64,000 bases of DNA from Pseudomonas fluorescens (GTDB lineage: Bacteria; Pseudomonadota; Gammaproteobacteria; Pseudomonadales; Pseudomonadaceae): assembly GCF_902498195.1 (NCBI RefSeq), contig NZ_CABVIY010000007.1:124001-188000 (forward strand), written 5' to 3'. The translations under genes and the position numbers were made by a program. Below the pieces are notes generated by a model that had not been told where the DNA came from, searched no databases, and saw only the letters and a list, made by a program, of their open reading frames with translations. Shown one piece after another: positions 33,866 to 43,190 of this stretch. Positions within the stretch are counted from its first letter, which is position 1; each line of letters begins with the position of its first letter.

Positions 33866-33896
33866 AGAAACCGGCCCTTGAGCCGGTTTTTTTGTT
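33866..33896. terminator. Terminator between convergent genes
   Basis: AAACCGGC (33868-33875) pairs with GCCGGTTT (33882-33889). A run of Ts follows on the plus strand and A-rich sequence precedes it, so it can work in both directions. Confidence 0.75.
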
Positions 33897-33903
33897 CTTG
33901 CGA

Positions 33904-35070
33904 TCAGGCCGCCTGCGCCGCCTGAGCCTGTCGCACCACCGCCGCCAATCGCTTCAGCCCTTCATCCAGCCGCGCCGGGTCGATGTGGCTGAAATTCAAA
34001 CGCAGATGCCCATGATGGTCGTCCGGCTGAGGAAAGAACGGCTCGCCCGGCATGAACGCCACATCATCGGCCAGCGCCGCGTTGAGCAAGGTCCGGGTAT
34101 CCAGCGGCTGCTTGAGGGTGAGCCAGAAAAACAGCCCACCCTGAGGCACGTTCCAGTCCGCCAGGTCGGAAAAATGCCGTTCCAGCGCGGCCTGAAACGC
34201 ATCGCGACGCACCCGATAAAAGTCGCGCAACTCGCCCAGATGCTGCTGGTATTGCTGCGTGCCGATCCATTGCAGCGCCTGCCACTGGCCGACCCGATTG
34301 GTGTGCAGGTCCGCCGATTGCTTGAGCTTGAGCAGGTGCGGAAAAAGATCCGGGCTGGCGATCAGGTAACCGACGCGTAAACCCGGCAGCAAGGTTTTCG
34401 AGACCGTACCGGTGTAGATCCAGCTGGACTTTTTCAGGCGTCCGGCAATCGGTTTGGCGCTGCCGCCATCAAAAGTCAGTTCGCGGTAAGGCTCGTCTTC
34501 GATCAATGTCACGCCGAATTCATCCAGCAAGGCGGCGACCGCTTCGCGCTTGGCTTCGCTGTAGCGCACCGCCGACGGATTCTGGAAAGTCGGGATCAGG
34601 TAGATGAATGCCGGGCGGTGTTTCTCCAGGCGCAAACGCAGATGCGCGAGGTTCGGGCCATCCGCTTCCAGCGGCACGGTCAGGCAATCGGCACCGAACA
34701 ATTGGAAGATTTGCAACGCCGCCAGGTAAGTCGGGGCTTCGAGGAGGATCTCGGTGCCCTTGTCGATGTAGAGCTTGGCCGCCAGGTCGAGGGTTTGCTG
34801 GGAACCGCTGACCACCAGCACCTGGCTCGCCTCGCACGGCATACCCAGTGCCCGCGCCTGGGCCGCCAGCGCTTCACGCAAAGCGGGCTCACCTTCGCTC
34901 ATACCGTATTGGCCCATCGACAGCGGCATGTCGGCCCACTCGACCTTGGGCAGCATGGCTTCGGCCGGCAAGCCGCCGGCAAACGACATCACTTGCGGGC
35001 GCTGGGCGGCCGCGAGGATTTCACGGATCAAAGAACTTTTAAGGCGCGAGACACGTTCGGAAAAAGCCAT
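33904..35070 (-). CDS. PLP-dependent aminotransferase (class I/II)
   Basis: A fold-type I aminotransferase of 388 residues. The PLP-binding Lys225 is in YTGTVSKTLLPGLRVGY; IPTFQNPSAVRYS (PLP pocket Asn) and EDEPYRELTF (Asp/Tyr) are conserved. It resembles the 2-aminoadipate/kynurenine (LysN-type) aminotransferases. The start at 35070 (MAFSERVSRL) fits the family; the frame runs on to 35109. It is divergent from a MarR-type regulator that may control it. The exact amino donor is unknown. Confidence 0.9.
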   Translation of the reverse strand: MAFSERVSRLKSSLIREILAAAQRPQVMSFAGGLPAEAMLPKVEWADMPLSMGQYGMSEGEPALREALAAQARALGMPCEASQVLVVSGSQQTLDLAAKLYIDKGTEILLEAPTYLAALQIFQLFGADCLTVPLEADGPNLAHLRLRLEKHRPAFIYLIPTFQNPSAVRYSEAKREAVAALLDEFGVTLIEDEPYRELTFDGGSAKPIAGRLKKSSWIYTGTVSKTLLPGLRVGYLIASPDLFPHLLKLKQSADLHTNRVGQWQALQWIGTQQYQQHLGELRDFYRVRRDAFQAALERHFSDLADWNVPQGGLFFWLTLKQPLDTRTLLNAALADDVAFMPGEPFFPQPDDHHGHLRLNFSHIDPARLDEGLKRLAAVVRQAQAAQAA

Positions 35071-35152
35071 GGGGATCACCGGTAGCGAGGCCAGAAGAAA
35101 ATGAGTCAAACTTGTTGACCGAAATTACGTCAGCCCGAAGGGATACGTCAAC

Positions 35153-35596
35153 ATGCTTGACCTTAAAAACCCGAATTCGCAACAGCAGGCCATGGAAGCG
35201 TTTTTCTTCGGCTACCAGGCCTTCACCGCCAAAGCCGATGAAATGCTGGAGCGTCGCGGCTTGAGCCGGGTACATCAACGCATCGTTTTTTTTATCGCCC
35301 GCTATCCGAATCTCAGCGTGAAGGAGTTGCTGGAACTGCTCGGTGTCAGCAAGCAAGCGCTGAACATGCCACTGCGTCAGTTGGTGGAGATGCATCTGGT
35401 CAATAGCGTCGCGTCGCAGACGGACAAGCGTAAACGGCTGCTGGAGTTGACCGACGACGGCGCGCGGTTTGAACAGGCACTGCGCCGTGAGCAGGTGAAA
35501 TTGCTGGAGCGGGTGTTTGCCGAGGCTGGGGAGGCGGCGGTGAATGGGTGGTTGGCGGTGAATCTGGCGCTGGGGAAAAGCCAGACCGCAGACTAA
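35153..35596 (+). CDS. MarR-family transcriptional regulator
   Basis: A 147-residue winged-helix repressor. The N-terminal dimerisation helix is followed by the HTH (VKELLELLGVSKQALNMPLRQLVEMHLV) and the wing (SQTDKRKRLLELTDDG). The short intergenic space (82 bp) to the divergent aminotransferase suggests that it regulates that gene and itself. The ligand is unknown. Confidence 0.9.
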   Translation: MLDLKNPNSQQQAMEAFFFGYQAFTAKADEMLERRGLSRVHQRIVFFIARYPNLSVKELLELLGVSKQALNMPLRQLVEMHLVNSVASQTDKRKRLLELTDDGARFEQALRREQVKLLERVFAEAGEAAVNGWLAVNLALGKSQTAD

Positions 35597-35634
35597 ATGT
35601 TCAGCCTTCTGAATTTGTAGTGCCTGCACTGGCC

Positions 35635-35704
35635 CCTTCGCGAGCAAGCCCGCTCCCACAGGGGAATGCGGTCAACTGTGGGAGCGGGCTTGCTCGCGAA
35701 GGCG
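35635..35704. repeat. REP family B inverted pair (copy B4)
   Basis: TTCGCGAGCAAGCCCGCTCC and its inverted copy. The spacer and flanks (GGAATGCGGTCAACTG) are identical to copy B3, so the two probably arose by duplication of a whole pair. Confidence 0.9.
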
Positions 35705-35764
35705 TCAGGTCAGGCGATATATCCCAATCACCAAACTTTTCGTCGACAAAATCAAAAACATTAT

Positions 35765-35792
35765 TTGCTTTATTTGTATACAAAAGCATAAT
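35765..35792 (+). promoter_or_regulatory. Promoter of the purine permease gene with operator in its spacer
   Basis: -35 TTGCTT (35765-35770), a 16-bp spacer, -10 CATAAT (35787-35792). The perfect palindrome TTGTATACAA (35774-35783) lies inside the spacer, a classic repressor position. Confidence 0.55.
35774..35783. promoter_or_regulatory. Operator palindrome TTGTATACAA (site 1)
   Basis: A 10-bp perfect palindrome with the GTATAC core typical of GntR/FadR-type repressor sites. The same sequence recurs at 45578-45587 and, with one mismatch, at 45372-45381 in the purine-catabolism promoter region. Confidence 0.55.
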
Positions 35793-35912
35793 CCACTTCG
35801 TGCGAGTTCCTGACCAAGCGGTCAACAAATTCGCAAGTGCCTCAAAGGGCTGCTGCCACCCTCTCGGATCCGGCCCTGGAAATAAAAATAAAACTCTTGA
35901 GGAGTACTCGCT

Positions 35913-37262
35913 GTGGAAAGCCGCAAATCCGAAGCATCGACGCTGGATCTCTCGCCGCCTTTACGCAATGGCTGGCTGGAACGCCTCTTTAAACTCAGCT
36001 TGCATGGCACCACGGTGAAGACCGAGCTGATTGCCGGTCTGACAACCTTCATCACCATGGCCTACATCATTTTCGTCAACCCCAACATCATGGCGGACGC
36101 CGGGATCGATCATGGTGCGGCGTTCGTCGCCACCTGCATCGCCGCCGCCCTCGGATGCCTGTTGATGGGCCTGTACGCCAACTGGCCGGTCGGCCTGGCG
36201 CCGGGCATGGGCCTCAACGCGTTCTTCACCTACACCGTGGTCGGCACCATGGGCTACAACTGGGAAACCGCCCTCGGCGCGGTCTTCGTGTCCGGTGTGC
36301 TGTTCATGATCCTGACCTTCTCGAAGATCCGCGAATGGCTGCTCAACAGCATTCCGGTCAGCCTGCGCTTCGCCATGGGCGCCGGCGTCGGTTTGTTTTT
36401 GGGCCTGATCGGTTTGAAAACCGCCGGCATCGTCGTCGACAGCCCGGCCACCCTGATCAAACTCGGCTCCCTGCGCGAGCCTGGCCCGCTGCTGGCCGCC
36501 ATCTGCTTCCTGATGATCGCGATCCTCAGTTACCACAGAGTGTTCGGTGCGATCCTCATCAGCATCATCACCGTGACGCTGGCCGGTTGGGGCCTGGGCC
36601 TGGTGCATTACGAAGGGATCATGTCGGCACCGCCGAGCCTGGCGCCGACCTGGATGGCCATGAACGTCGCCGGCGTGTTCAACGTCAGCATGATCAGCGT
36701 GGTACTGGCCTTCCTCTTCGTGCACATGTTCGACACCGCCGGCACCTTGATGGGTGTGGCCCAACGCGCCAACCTGGTGAACGCTGACGGCCGGATCGAA
36801 AACCTCTCCCGCGCCATGAAAGCCGACAGTGCCTCCAGTGTGTTCGGTGCCGTGGTCGGTGTTCCGCCGGTCACCAGCTACGTGGAAAGTGCTGCGGGTG
36901 TCGCCGCGGGTGGTCGGACTGGTCTTACCGCCGTGACCGTAGGTGTGCTATTTATTGCTGCCATGTTCTTCGCGCCGCTGGCCGGGATGATTCCTGCCTA
37001 CGCCACCGCCGGTGCGCTGATTTACGTGGCCATGCTGATGATGGGCGGCATGGCCCACATTGAATGGGACGAAGCCACCGACAGCATTCCGGCAATCGTC
37101 ACCGCAATCATGATGCCGCTGACCTTCTCGGTCGCCGACGGTATCGCGCTGGGCTTCATCACCTACGTGGCGCTGAAGGCCGGTACTGGCAAGTACAAGG
37201 AAATTTCTGTCAGCCTCTGGGTGCTCTGCGCGATCTTCATCGCCAAGTTCATCTTCTTGTAG
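35913..37262 (+). CDS. NCS2-family purine permease (guanine/hypoxanthine, AzgA type)
   Basis: An inner-membrane nucleobase:cation symporter of 449 residues with about 12-14 helices. Signatures are TFITMAYIIFVNPNIM near the N-terminus, GLAPGMGLNAFFTYTVV, FVHMFDTAGTLMGVAQRANL and GVPPVTSYVESAAGVAAGGRTG. All are AzgA/PbuG-like (adenine, guanine, hypoxanthine), distinct from the UraA branch at 50.4 kb. It starts with GTG (GAGGAG upstream). The promoter carries the palindrome shared with the urate-degradation genes, so a role in purine supply is likely. Confidence 0.9.
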   Translation: MESRKSEASTLDLSPPLRNGWLERLFKLSLHGTTVKTELIAGLTTFITMAYIIFVNPNIMADAGIDHGAAFVATCIAAALGCLLMGLYANWPVGLAPGMGLNAFFTYTVVGTMGYNWETALGAVFVSGVLFMILTFSKIREWLLNSIPVSLRFAMGAGVGLFLGLIGLKTAGIVVDSPATLIKLGSLREPGPLLAAICFLMIAILSYHRVFGAILISIITVTLAGWGLGLVHYEGIMSAPPSLAPTWMAMNVAGVFNVSMISVVLAFLFVHMFDTAGTLMGVAQRANLVNADGRIENLSRAMKADSASSVFGAVVGVPPVTSYVESAAGVAAGGRTGLTAVTVGVLFIAAMFFAPLAGMIPAYATAGALIYVAMLMMGGMAHIEWDEATDSIPAIVTAIMMPLTFSVADGIALGFITYVALKAGTGKYKEISVSLWVLCAIFIAKFIFL

Positions 37263-37282
37263 GCCGTACAGGATTCAAACCA

Positions 37283-37310
37283 GCCTCACCCCGTCGGGTG
37301 AGGCTTTTGT
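37283..37310 (+). terminator. Terminator between permease and LysE gene
   Basis: GCCTCACC (37283-37290) pairs with GGTGAGGC (37297-37304), followed by TTTTGT. The short T-run suggests partial read-through into the LysE gene 18 bp on. Confidence 0.65.
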
Positions 37311-37327
37311 GCAAATGGAGGAAAGTG

Positions 37328-37957
37328 ATGAGTCTGGAAACCTGGCTGCTGTTCAGCGGCGCTGCGCTGATTGTGATCCTGATCCCGGGGCCACTGTCTT
37401 TGCTGATGATCAGCAACAGTCTGAATTACGGTTTGCGCCGTTCCTACCCGGCCTTCCTGGGGGGCGTGTTTGCCTCGATCTGCCTGCTGAGTGCGTCCGC
37501 ATTAGGATTGGGTGCCCTGCTGCTGGCTTCGGAGCAATTGTTCAGCGCGTTGAAAATCGTCGGTGCGCTGTACCTGTTCTACCTCGCCTGGCAGAGCTGG
37601 CAGCAATCGCGTCTGCCGTCCCACGGCGCCGAGGTGCCTCAGGCGGCGCCGGTGCCGCGTTTTCGCGCGTTGTTCGGGCGTGCCTTCATGCTCGGTGCCA
37701 GCAACCCGAAGGACATTCTGTTTTTCGCCGCGTTCCTGCCGCAGTTCCTGAGCGCCGAGCAGCCGTTCCTGCCGCAGTTGCTGGTGATGATTGCGACCTG
37801 GACCGTGCTCGATCTGCTGTGCAAATTGGCCTACGGGCTGGGTGCCCATGGCGCGGCGCGGTATCTGCGTAGCGGCAAGGGGCAGAGCTGGTTCAATCGG
37901 GTCAGTGCCGGTCTGTTCGGTGGTGCCGGGGCGGCGTCTCTGCTGAGCGGGCATTGA
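37328..37957 (+). CDS. LysE-family amino acid/metabolite exporter
   Basis: A 209-residue inner-membrane exporter with about six helices. The LysE/RhtB signature appears at the N-terminus (IVILIPGPLSLLMISNSLNYGLRRSYPAFLGGVF) and ASNPKDILFFAAFLPQFL is the second conserved block. It should export amino acids or homoserine-like compounds; the substrate is unknown. GGAGG lies before the ATG. It is the last ordinary gene before the toxin-like block. Confidence 0.88.
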   Translation: MSLETWLLFSGAALIVILIPGPLSLLMISNSLNYGLRRSYPAFLGGVFASICLLSASALGLGALLLASEQLFSALKIVGALYLFYLAWQSWQQSRLPSHGAEVPQAAPVPRFRALFGRAFMLGASNPKDILFFAAFLPQFLSAEQPFLPQLLVMIATWTVLDLLCKLAYGLGAHGAARYLRSGKGQSWFNRVSAGLFGGAGAASLLSGH

Positions 37958-38048
37958 TGTATCCCGCCTACCGATAGCTGTGCACGGACACCTACAGCAA
38001 TACACAACCTAACTATCTATCGTTTCCCAAGCGTCTCGACTTCCTATG

Positions 38049-38076
38049 GTAGGGCTTGATCTTCAATAAGCCCTAC
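38049..38076 (+). promoter_or_regulatory. Leader hairpin abutting the ribosome site of the toxin-like gene
   Basis: A 9-bp perfect stem GTAGGGCTT (38049-38057) with AAGCCCTAC (38068-38076) and a 10-nt loop. The Shine-Dalgarno AAGGAAG begins on the next base. It may control translation or mRNA stability, or be the end of a small attenuator without a T-run. Confidence 0.45.
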
Positions 38077-38087
38077 AAGGAAGTTCC

Positions 38088-41000
38088 ATGGCGCAAACCT
38101 TCACTTCTGTCGATACATCAGACATCGACACCATAACCATCTCCGACATCAAACCGCAGTCCACCGGCCCCATCGACCAGGAAATCGCTGACTTTATCGG
38201 CAAACACGGCACATCGCCTGACGTTGCCCCCCGCTCCCCCGCCAAAAGAGCGGGGGCGTTGCACGCACTGGACCTGCATCACGGGCCGCTGATACTTGGC
38301 AGTTTTACGGTCAGCCGGATAGAGCTTCATCTGATGAATGCGATGATCCACGGTGCCCCGCTGGATCTGCACAACACCAATTTCCGCCGTCCTCCCCAGT
38401 CCTTCATTGACGGATTACGGTTCAATCCGGTCGATGTGGAAAATCGCATGTGGGTGACCGGAGCGGCTGGGGACTACACCGTCCCCACCCTGTTGTTCGA
38501 GATCGCCACGCAACGCTCGATCACTGCCCCGCCACTGCTTGAAGAAAGTGCAACGGCTCACACGCAAAAAATCGACAAGCTTCTGAAAGCGGCGCAAAAA
38601 CTGGACATACGCGATACCCGCTTGCCCGAAAACACTCCCGGCTGGGTCAATCAGCAAAAAAGCAAAGTCATTAACAGCATGGGAGTCGGACTTCAGGCGT
38701 TTGGCATTTACAGCGGATTGATGGGTATTTCCGATGCTATCAAAAAAGGTGACCGTGCCGAAGCGGTGATCAGTGCCGGCGCAGTGGCGACAGAAGTGGG
38801 CTCGCTGATCATCGAGCGAGGCCTGGTCAAAACCGCACAGGATCTGATTGAAAACAGTGCCCATCTCTACCGTGGCTTTGCCCGAACCCAATTTGGCCTG
38901 TTCCTGTCGCGCGCAGCAGGCTTGATCGCAGGCGCGCTGACCCTTCCTTTCGATATTTACTTCGCCATAAAAGCGCTCAATGAAGCCTCGCAGGGCACGG
39001 GAATGGCCGCCGTGGATCATTACGTCGCGGCGGGAATGAATCTGGCCAGCGCCGCCCTGACGATACTGCTCGGTACCGCTGCCCTGGCCGGTTTTGCCCA
39101 AGCGGGCCCGGTGGGCATCGCCGCCGCTGTCGTTCTTATTGCAGGCGCCCAGATCTACAGCGCGGTTCGACAAGTCGACGACATGGACGACTACATTGAA
39201 TTCAGCGCCGATGAACGTCTGGTCACAGGGTTCCTTGCGTTCCTGAACATCCGTCCACCACAGCGTATACAAGACCGATACACCCTTGCCGTAACGACCC
39301 ATCATCACTCTAAACTGCTCAATGATAGGGCCAGGTCCTGGCTCGATGGGGCCATGAAAAACAGCGTCGATACCATCGTCAACGGCAAGTTCGGGGTCGG
39401 TCTGACCACCGCTCAAGTGCATTGGTTTGAGTGGGATGCCGAAGGACGCGAATCAACGCCCTCGGAAGACATCAAGGTACCGGTGATCCAGGACGGGAAC
39501 GACACCATCGACGCCCGTCACGGCGTTCCATCCGATCTGGCCGGCGTGGTCCAGGGTACAGCCGACGATTCGAAAGGGATCTTGTGGCTTTTGGGGGGCG
39601 GCGAAGACAACGTCACGGGTGTCGAAAAAAAAATCAATCGCTTCGTATATGGCCCTGGCACCAAGGACTTGACGGGCGGGAAGAAAGACGACGACTTCTT
39701 GTTTGACACAGCAGAGCAGACACTTGAGGGCGCTTCGCCGATACAGGCGGAAAGTCACCTCAAAGGCGGCGAAGGTGAAGACACATTGGTGTTCCAGGGC
39801 ACCCTGGACCCGCGAACTCCGGCTGCTCATGACGGCTTTGAAGTTGATTTGTTCAATGGCCGGGTCGACGTACTGTCCGACCATGAGTTTTTCAAAGTTC
39901 ACTCACGACTGGACAGTATCGAGAATGTGGAAACATTGGCCGGTGCGACGAACATCGTCCTGGGGTCGGACGGCTCGAACCGCATCGTTTCCAGGGGCAC
40001 GGACCGCATAGACGCTGGCGCCGGCAATGACAGAATCTACCTGATGGGGCATAACGCCTACGCCAAGGGCGGCGCGGGCAAGGACGAATACTACATTGCC
40101 CATAAGCATGGCACTGTGACCCTGAGAGAGAACGCTGGAGAAGAGAGCGTGATCATGATGGGCTGGCCCTTCGAGAGCATTCAGAAATGGGCTATCGAGG
40201 GCGACTCCCTGGTGATCACATCGCTGTGCGGAATTGACGGTGAATGGCCAGCCCGGACTCTGGTAATAGAAAACGTTTATAAAAAAGTGGGTTCTAAGCG
40301 TCTACTCCAGGATCAGGTTCTGCACTTCTTCACTCAAGAGGGCTTTCAACTCACCCCCGACTTCCCCACCGAAATCGATCGCGAAGGCTCTCATGACATC
40401 CAGGTATTGATTCTGGCAAAGGGCACCACACCCGCCCCCCTCATCATCAATCAAGCCGAATATGAAGTCTCCTCAACAGCATCTTCACACTATTTCATTG
40501 ATCGCGACATCAGCCATTCAACGTTCAAATTTACACAATCCAACGAAGACATTCATAGCAACCTTCACATTGACTGTGACAGCAAGGAACTGACCAGGGT
40601 GCAGGCAACTTACAGGGTTCAGCTAACCGAAAGCCATGGCAATCATTATCTAGCCTATAGCCACTTCGACTTACAGCTGCACTTTGGAGATAAAACCCTA
40701 ACACTCAACAACCTTGGCAGAGAGACATCCAACACTTACACAAACATTCAAAGCACTTCATACATGGTCAAGGGCATCGCCTTGAATCAGAACATCACCC
40801 TGACCTTGCGTGATGGAGTGTCTTATCGAATAACCCCCCCTTTGCGAAATTACATTGACGATGTAAAAAAACCGGGCACTAAAACTTTCGATGGCCGGGA
40901 AATGCTCAAGCAAAGGGATGGAAATTACTTGTTATCGACTCCTGAAGACAGCCGCCCTCTCGCCCTTGAACCACATCCGCAGCTGGTGGAGTTCCCGTCA

Positions 41001-41327
41001 AAAATTCAAAACACGGTGATCGCGCTTGAAGGCCAGGGCTCCACTTATCAAGTCAATCTGCCGGTGGACACGACGCTTAGAATTTCAACGCCCGGTGCAA
41101 GCGCTAAAACAAGTAACGCATCGACCTGGTACTTCCACTCTCCGCTGGCAGATCCGGGCGAAATAAAACTGCAGGATCATAAACTATCGATAGGCCGCAC
41201 ACTTGTGCTGCTTCCCGAGTACTCCGACGAAGAAACACCCATTGAAACTATATATGTAGAAACCTCGACAGGCTCAGTGTATGCCGTCGACCTGCTTTTC
41301 GAGACGGTGTATCTGCATTCCGACTAG
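38088..41327 (+). CDS. Toxin-like protein: TcdA/TcdB-type pore/translocation segment with degenerate RTX repeats
   Basis: A 1079-residue protein without a signal peptide. Residues 1-190 are polar. About 194-365 holds amphipathic and hydrophobic helices (GVGLQAFGIYSGLMGISDAI, AGLIAGALTLPFDIYFAI, MNLASAALTILLGTAALAG, GIAAAVVLIAGAQIYSAV) with the character of the pore-forming domain of TcdA/TcdB and of Mcf/FitD insecticidal toxins. Then come scattered calcium-binding-type repeats: GGEGED at 560-565, AGAGND at 643-648, GGAGKD at 661-666. The last 350 residues are beta-rich and unrecognised. No enzymatic toxin domain is seen. AAGGAAG precedes the ATG. The 3' third is AT-richer than its neighbours. 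The domain match is my recognition, not a search. Confidence 0.7.
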   Translation: MAQTFTSVDTSDIDTITISDIKPQSTGPIDQEIADFIGKHGTSPDVAPRSPAKRAGALHALDLHHGPLILGSFTVSRIELHLMNAMIHGAPLDLHNTNFRRPPQSFIDGLRFNPVDVENRMWVTGAAGDYTVPTLLFEIATQRSITAPPLLEESATAHTQKIDKLLKAAQKLDIRDTRLPENTPGWVNQQKSKVINSMGVGLQAFGIYSGLMGISDAIKKGDRAEAVISAGAVATEVGSLIIERGLVKTAQDLIENSAHLYRGFARTQFGLFLSRAAGLIAGALTLPFDIYFAIKALNEASQGTGMAAVDHYVAAGMNLASAALTILLGTAALAGFAQAGPVGIAAAVVLIAGAQIYSAVRQVDDMDDYIEFSADERLVTGFLAFLNIRPPQRIQDRYTLAVTTHHHSKLLNDRARSWLDGAMKNSVDTIVNGKFGVGLTTAQVHWFEWDAEGRESTPSEDIKVPVIQDGNDTIDARHGVPSDLAGVVQGTADDSKGILWLLGGGEDNVTGVEKKINRFVYGPGTKDLTGGKKDDDFLFDTAEQTLEGASPIQAESHLKGGEGEDTLVFQGTLDPRTPAAHDGFEVDLFNGRVDVLSDHEFFKVHSRLDSIENVETLAGATNIVLGSDGSNRIVSRGTDRIDAGAGNDRIYLMGHNAYAKGGAGKDEYYIAHKHGTVTLRENAGEESVIMMGWPFESIQKWAIEGDSLVITSLCGIDGEWPARTLVIENVYKKVGSKRLLQDQVLHFFTQEGFQLTPDFPTEIDREGSHDIQVLILAKGTTPAPLIINQAEYEVSSTASSHYFIDRDISHSTFKFTQSNEDIHSNLHIDCDSKELTRVQATYRVQLTESHGNHYLAYSHFDLQLHFGDKTLTLNNLGRETSNTYTNIQSTSYMVKGIALNQNITLTLRDGVSYRITPPLRNYIDDVKKPGTKTFDGREMLKQRDGNYLLSTPEDSRPLALEPHPQLVEFPSKIQNTVIALEGQGSTYQVNLPVDTTLRISTPGASAKTSNASTWYFHSPLADPGEIKLQDHKLSIGRTLVLLPEYSDEETPIETIYVETSTGSVYAVDLLFETVYLHSD

Positions 41328-41507
41328 CAAACCATTGTTTCAGCGATAACAAAACGGCGATCAAACTACAGCGCAAACTGAACTTCTACATTCAGGACAC
41401 CTGTGCCGCGCAGTAATTTTCGATACCTGACTTATGAATACCTGACGATCCCGACAGATTGCATCAGTCAAGCCAGGTGTTCCACACCCATTATTAGAGT
41501 GACTGTC

Positions 41508-43091
41508 ATGGCCCCAAAACCGCCTAAGAAAATCAATAAACCCACTACACCGGATAGCGACCCCTCTATCAGGCCTCCTACTTCCGAGGAAGGCGTATCG
41601 ATCCCGCGTGATTCCTCCGACAGTATTGCCGGACTACTCCCGGATGATTTGAGCGCCTCCCTCAATGCATCGGGAAACCGACGAAACGAAGGCGAAGCGG
41701 GCAGCGCTTCCCGCCAACCCGAAGTGGAGGTCCAGGATATTCAGGCGTCCGGCCCCACCGCGGGCCAATCCACGGAAACAACAGCGGATATCACCTTCCT
41801 CCCGGGACCGCTCGCCGCCAGTTTGACCAGGCCTCAAGCCGACGGGCTACGGTACGGCAAACACCAAAGGATCTACGCAGAAATCGAAAATGAAGGCGTG
41901 ACCCTGGTCCGTCGTGACGCGAATGGCGAATACCGGGCGGCATCGCCCAATAAACTGGATGCCACAGGCCCGTTACTGGAAAGAGTCGCCGGGACAGACT
42001 TTTGGCGAAGAAAAAGCGCCGAAGAGCAACCCGGACCGAGCAAGCGACCACGTCTGGATGAGGACACCAGTGATACGTCCGATACGGAATCTTTCGCTGC
42101 GGGTCTGCTCACGCAGGATTCGCCCATGGATCTCTCCTCGGCGTTATGGCGCAACTGGGGAACCGCGACAAAGCCTCAATCGGGAGAATCCATTGCGATC
42201 GATGGGCTGCACTACCGAATCGTGCCTGGTGGAGCACCGGACAGCACCCACGTCGCCTATCTTGAACATCCTCACTTTTCACCTTCTCGCTATGCCGATT
42301 TCGAACAGATGCTGCACGATAATCCAACGCTGCAACCCAGATGGGCGGTGAGACAGGACAACACATGGCGAGTGGTGGAAAGCAGTCGGCCATTCGACAA
42401 AAACCTGACCGGGTACGTCAGCGTTACATTCAGGGATTTCTCGGACACCTCGCTGAGCACTGTCGCCAGGGCGGTGTTCAATCGGGCGAACAATGCCGAA
42501 GTGATCAACGCCTTCGGTCTGATGGTCCTGCACCAGACCTTTCGCAACTGGATCTCCCCTAGCCGCGCACGCGCCCCTCGACGCGAACTGGCCGACCCGC
42601 TGCTGATGCTGCCTGTCGCTTCCAGACTGCCGAGCAGCAATGGCTGGATAACACTACCCCCTCCCGACGCCGCTGGAGCACTACGACGGCTGGACTTCGC
42701 GCCTGAACATTTTCCAGTGGAGTGGACCAACTACACCAGCGACCCGTCCGATTACAACCTCAAGCGTATGGTGGGCAGCGTATTGGTGCGTAACGGTTAC
42801 GACGTTTTCCCACTGACGCAAGACCACCGAGCGCCCCTTCTGGTGTTTACCCGCCGTAATCATGATGCGGTTTTTTTCCTGAGACTCGAACGTGTCAACG
42901 GCGAAAGTGTCAGGGAGATCACCTCGCCCGGTGATGAATTGTCCAATCCACAACTGCCAAGCCTGATTGGCGAACCTGCCCGAGCAGCGCTGCTCAGCGC
43001 ATACGATCAGAACAGACTGGTCTGGCTGCTTGGCGGTCCCCAGGAAAACCCTTCGGGACTGAAGTCCGTTTTCCTCATCAGGGAAGGTTGA
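41508..43091 (+). CDS. Hypothetical effector-like protein with NLS-like motif (paralogue 1)
   Basis: 527 residues from the ATG at 41508; the frame runs back to a GTG at 41403 without support. The first 90 residues are disordered, rich in Pro, Lys, Ser and Thr (MAPKPPKKINKPTTPD). A small module follows (GKHQRIYAEIENEGVTLVRRDANGEYRA...LLERVAGTDFWRR), then the basic motif PGPSKRPRLDED with Lys179-Arg182 and an acidic Ser/Thr tract (TSDTSDTES). A C-terminal domain (from Trp214) is shared with the next gene: ELADPLLMLP, LKRMVGSVLVRNGYDVF, RLVWLLGG. There is no signal peptide or membrane helix. No enzyme motif is recognised. Paralogue of the downstream gene. Confidence 0.7.
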   Translation: MAPKPPKKINKPTTPDSDPSIRPPTSEEGVSIPRDSSDSIAGLLPDDLSASLNASGNRRNEGEAGSASRQPEVEVQDIQASGPTAGQSTETTADITFLPGPLAASLTRPQADGLRYGKHQRIYAEIENEGVTLVRRDANGEYRAASPNKLDATGPLLERVAGTDFWRRKSAEEQPGPSKRPRLDEDTSDTSDTESFAAGLLTQDSPMDLSSALWRNWGTATKPQSGESIAIDGLHYRIVPGGAPDSTHVAYLEHPHFSPSRYADFEQMLHDNPTLQPRWAVRQDNTWRVVESSRPFDKNLTGYVSVTFRDFSDTSLSTVARAVFNRANNAEVINAFGLMVLHQTFRNWISPSRARAPRRELADPLLMLPVASRLPSSNGWITLPPPDAAGALRRLDFAPEHFPVEWTNYTSDPSDYNLKRMVGSVLVRNGYDVFPLTQDHRAPLLVFTRRNHDAVFFLRLERVNGESVREITSPGDELSNPQLPSLIGEPARAALLSAYDQNRLVWLLGGPQENPSGLKSVFLIREG

Positions 43092-43106
43092 TGTTCAGTC
43101 CAGAAC

Positions 43107-43130
43107 GCCTGAGCGATGAAACGCTCAGGC
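43107..43130 (+). promoter_or_regulatory. Intergenic hairpin between the paralogues
   Basis: GCCTGAGCG (43107-43115) pairs with CGCTCAGGC (43122-43130) around a 6-nt loop. There is no T-run, so it is more likely an mRNA-stability or partial attenuation element than a terminator. Confidence 0.45.
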
Positions 43131-43190
43131 ACTCGATCTGTAAGGCCTCCCCACCGTTACACAGCATTCAGACAAGAACAGGATGTTCAA

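Larger units (their letters stand above)
35597..35912. other. Intergenic region: REP copy B4, promoter and operator of the purine permease
   Basis: No gene. It contains a REP B pair (35635-35704) and, at 35765-35792, a promoter with the TTGTATACAA palindrome in its spacer. The remainder is the permease leader with a GAGGAG ribosome site. Confidence 0.6.

Noticed and set aside
41403..41507. N-terminal extension of the first paralogue from a GTG
   Set aside because: The extension has no counterpart in the second paralogue, whose start aligns with the ATG at 41508.
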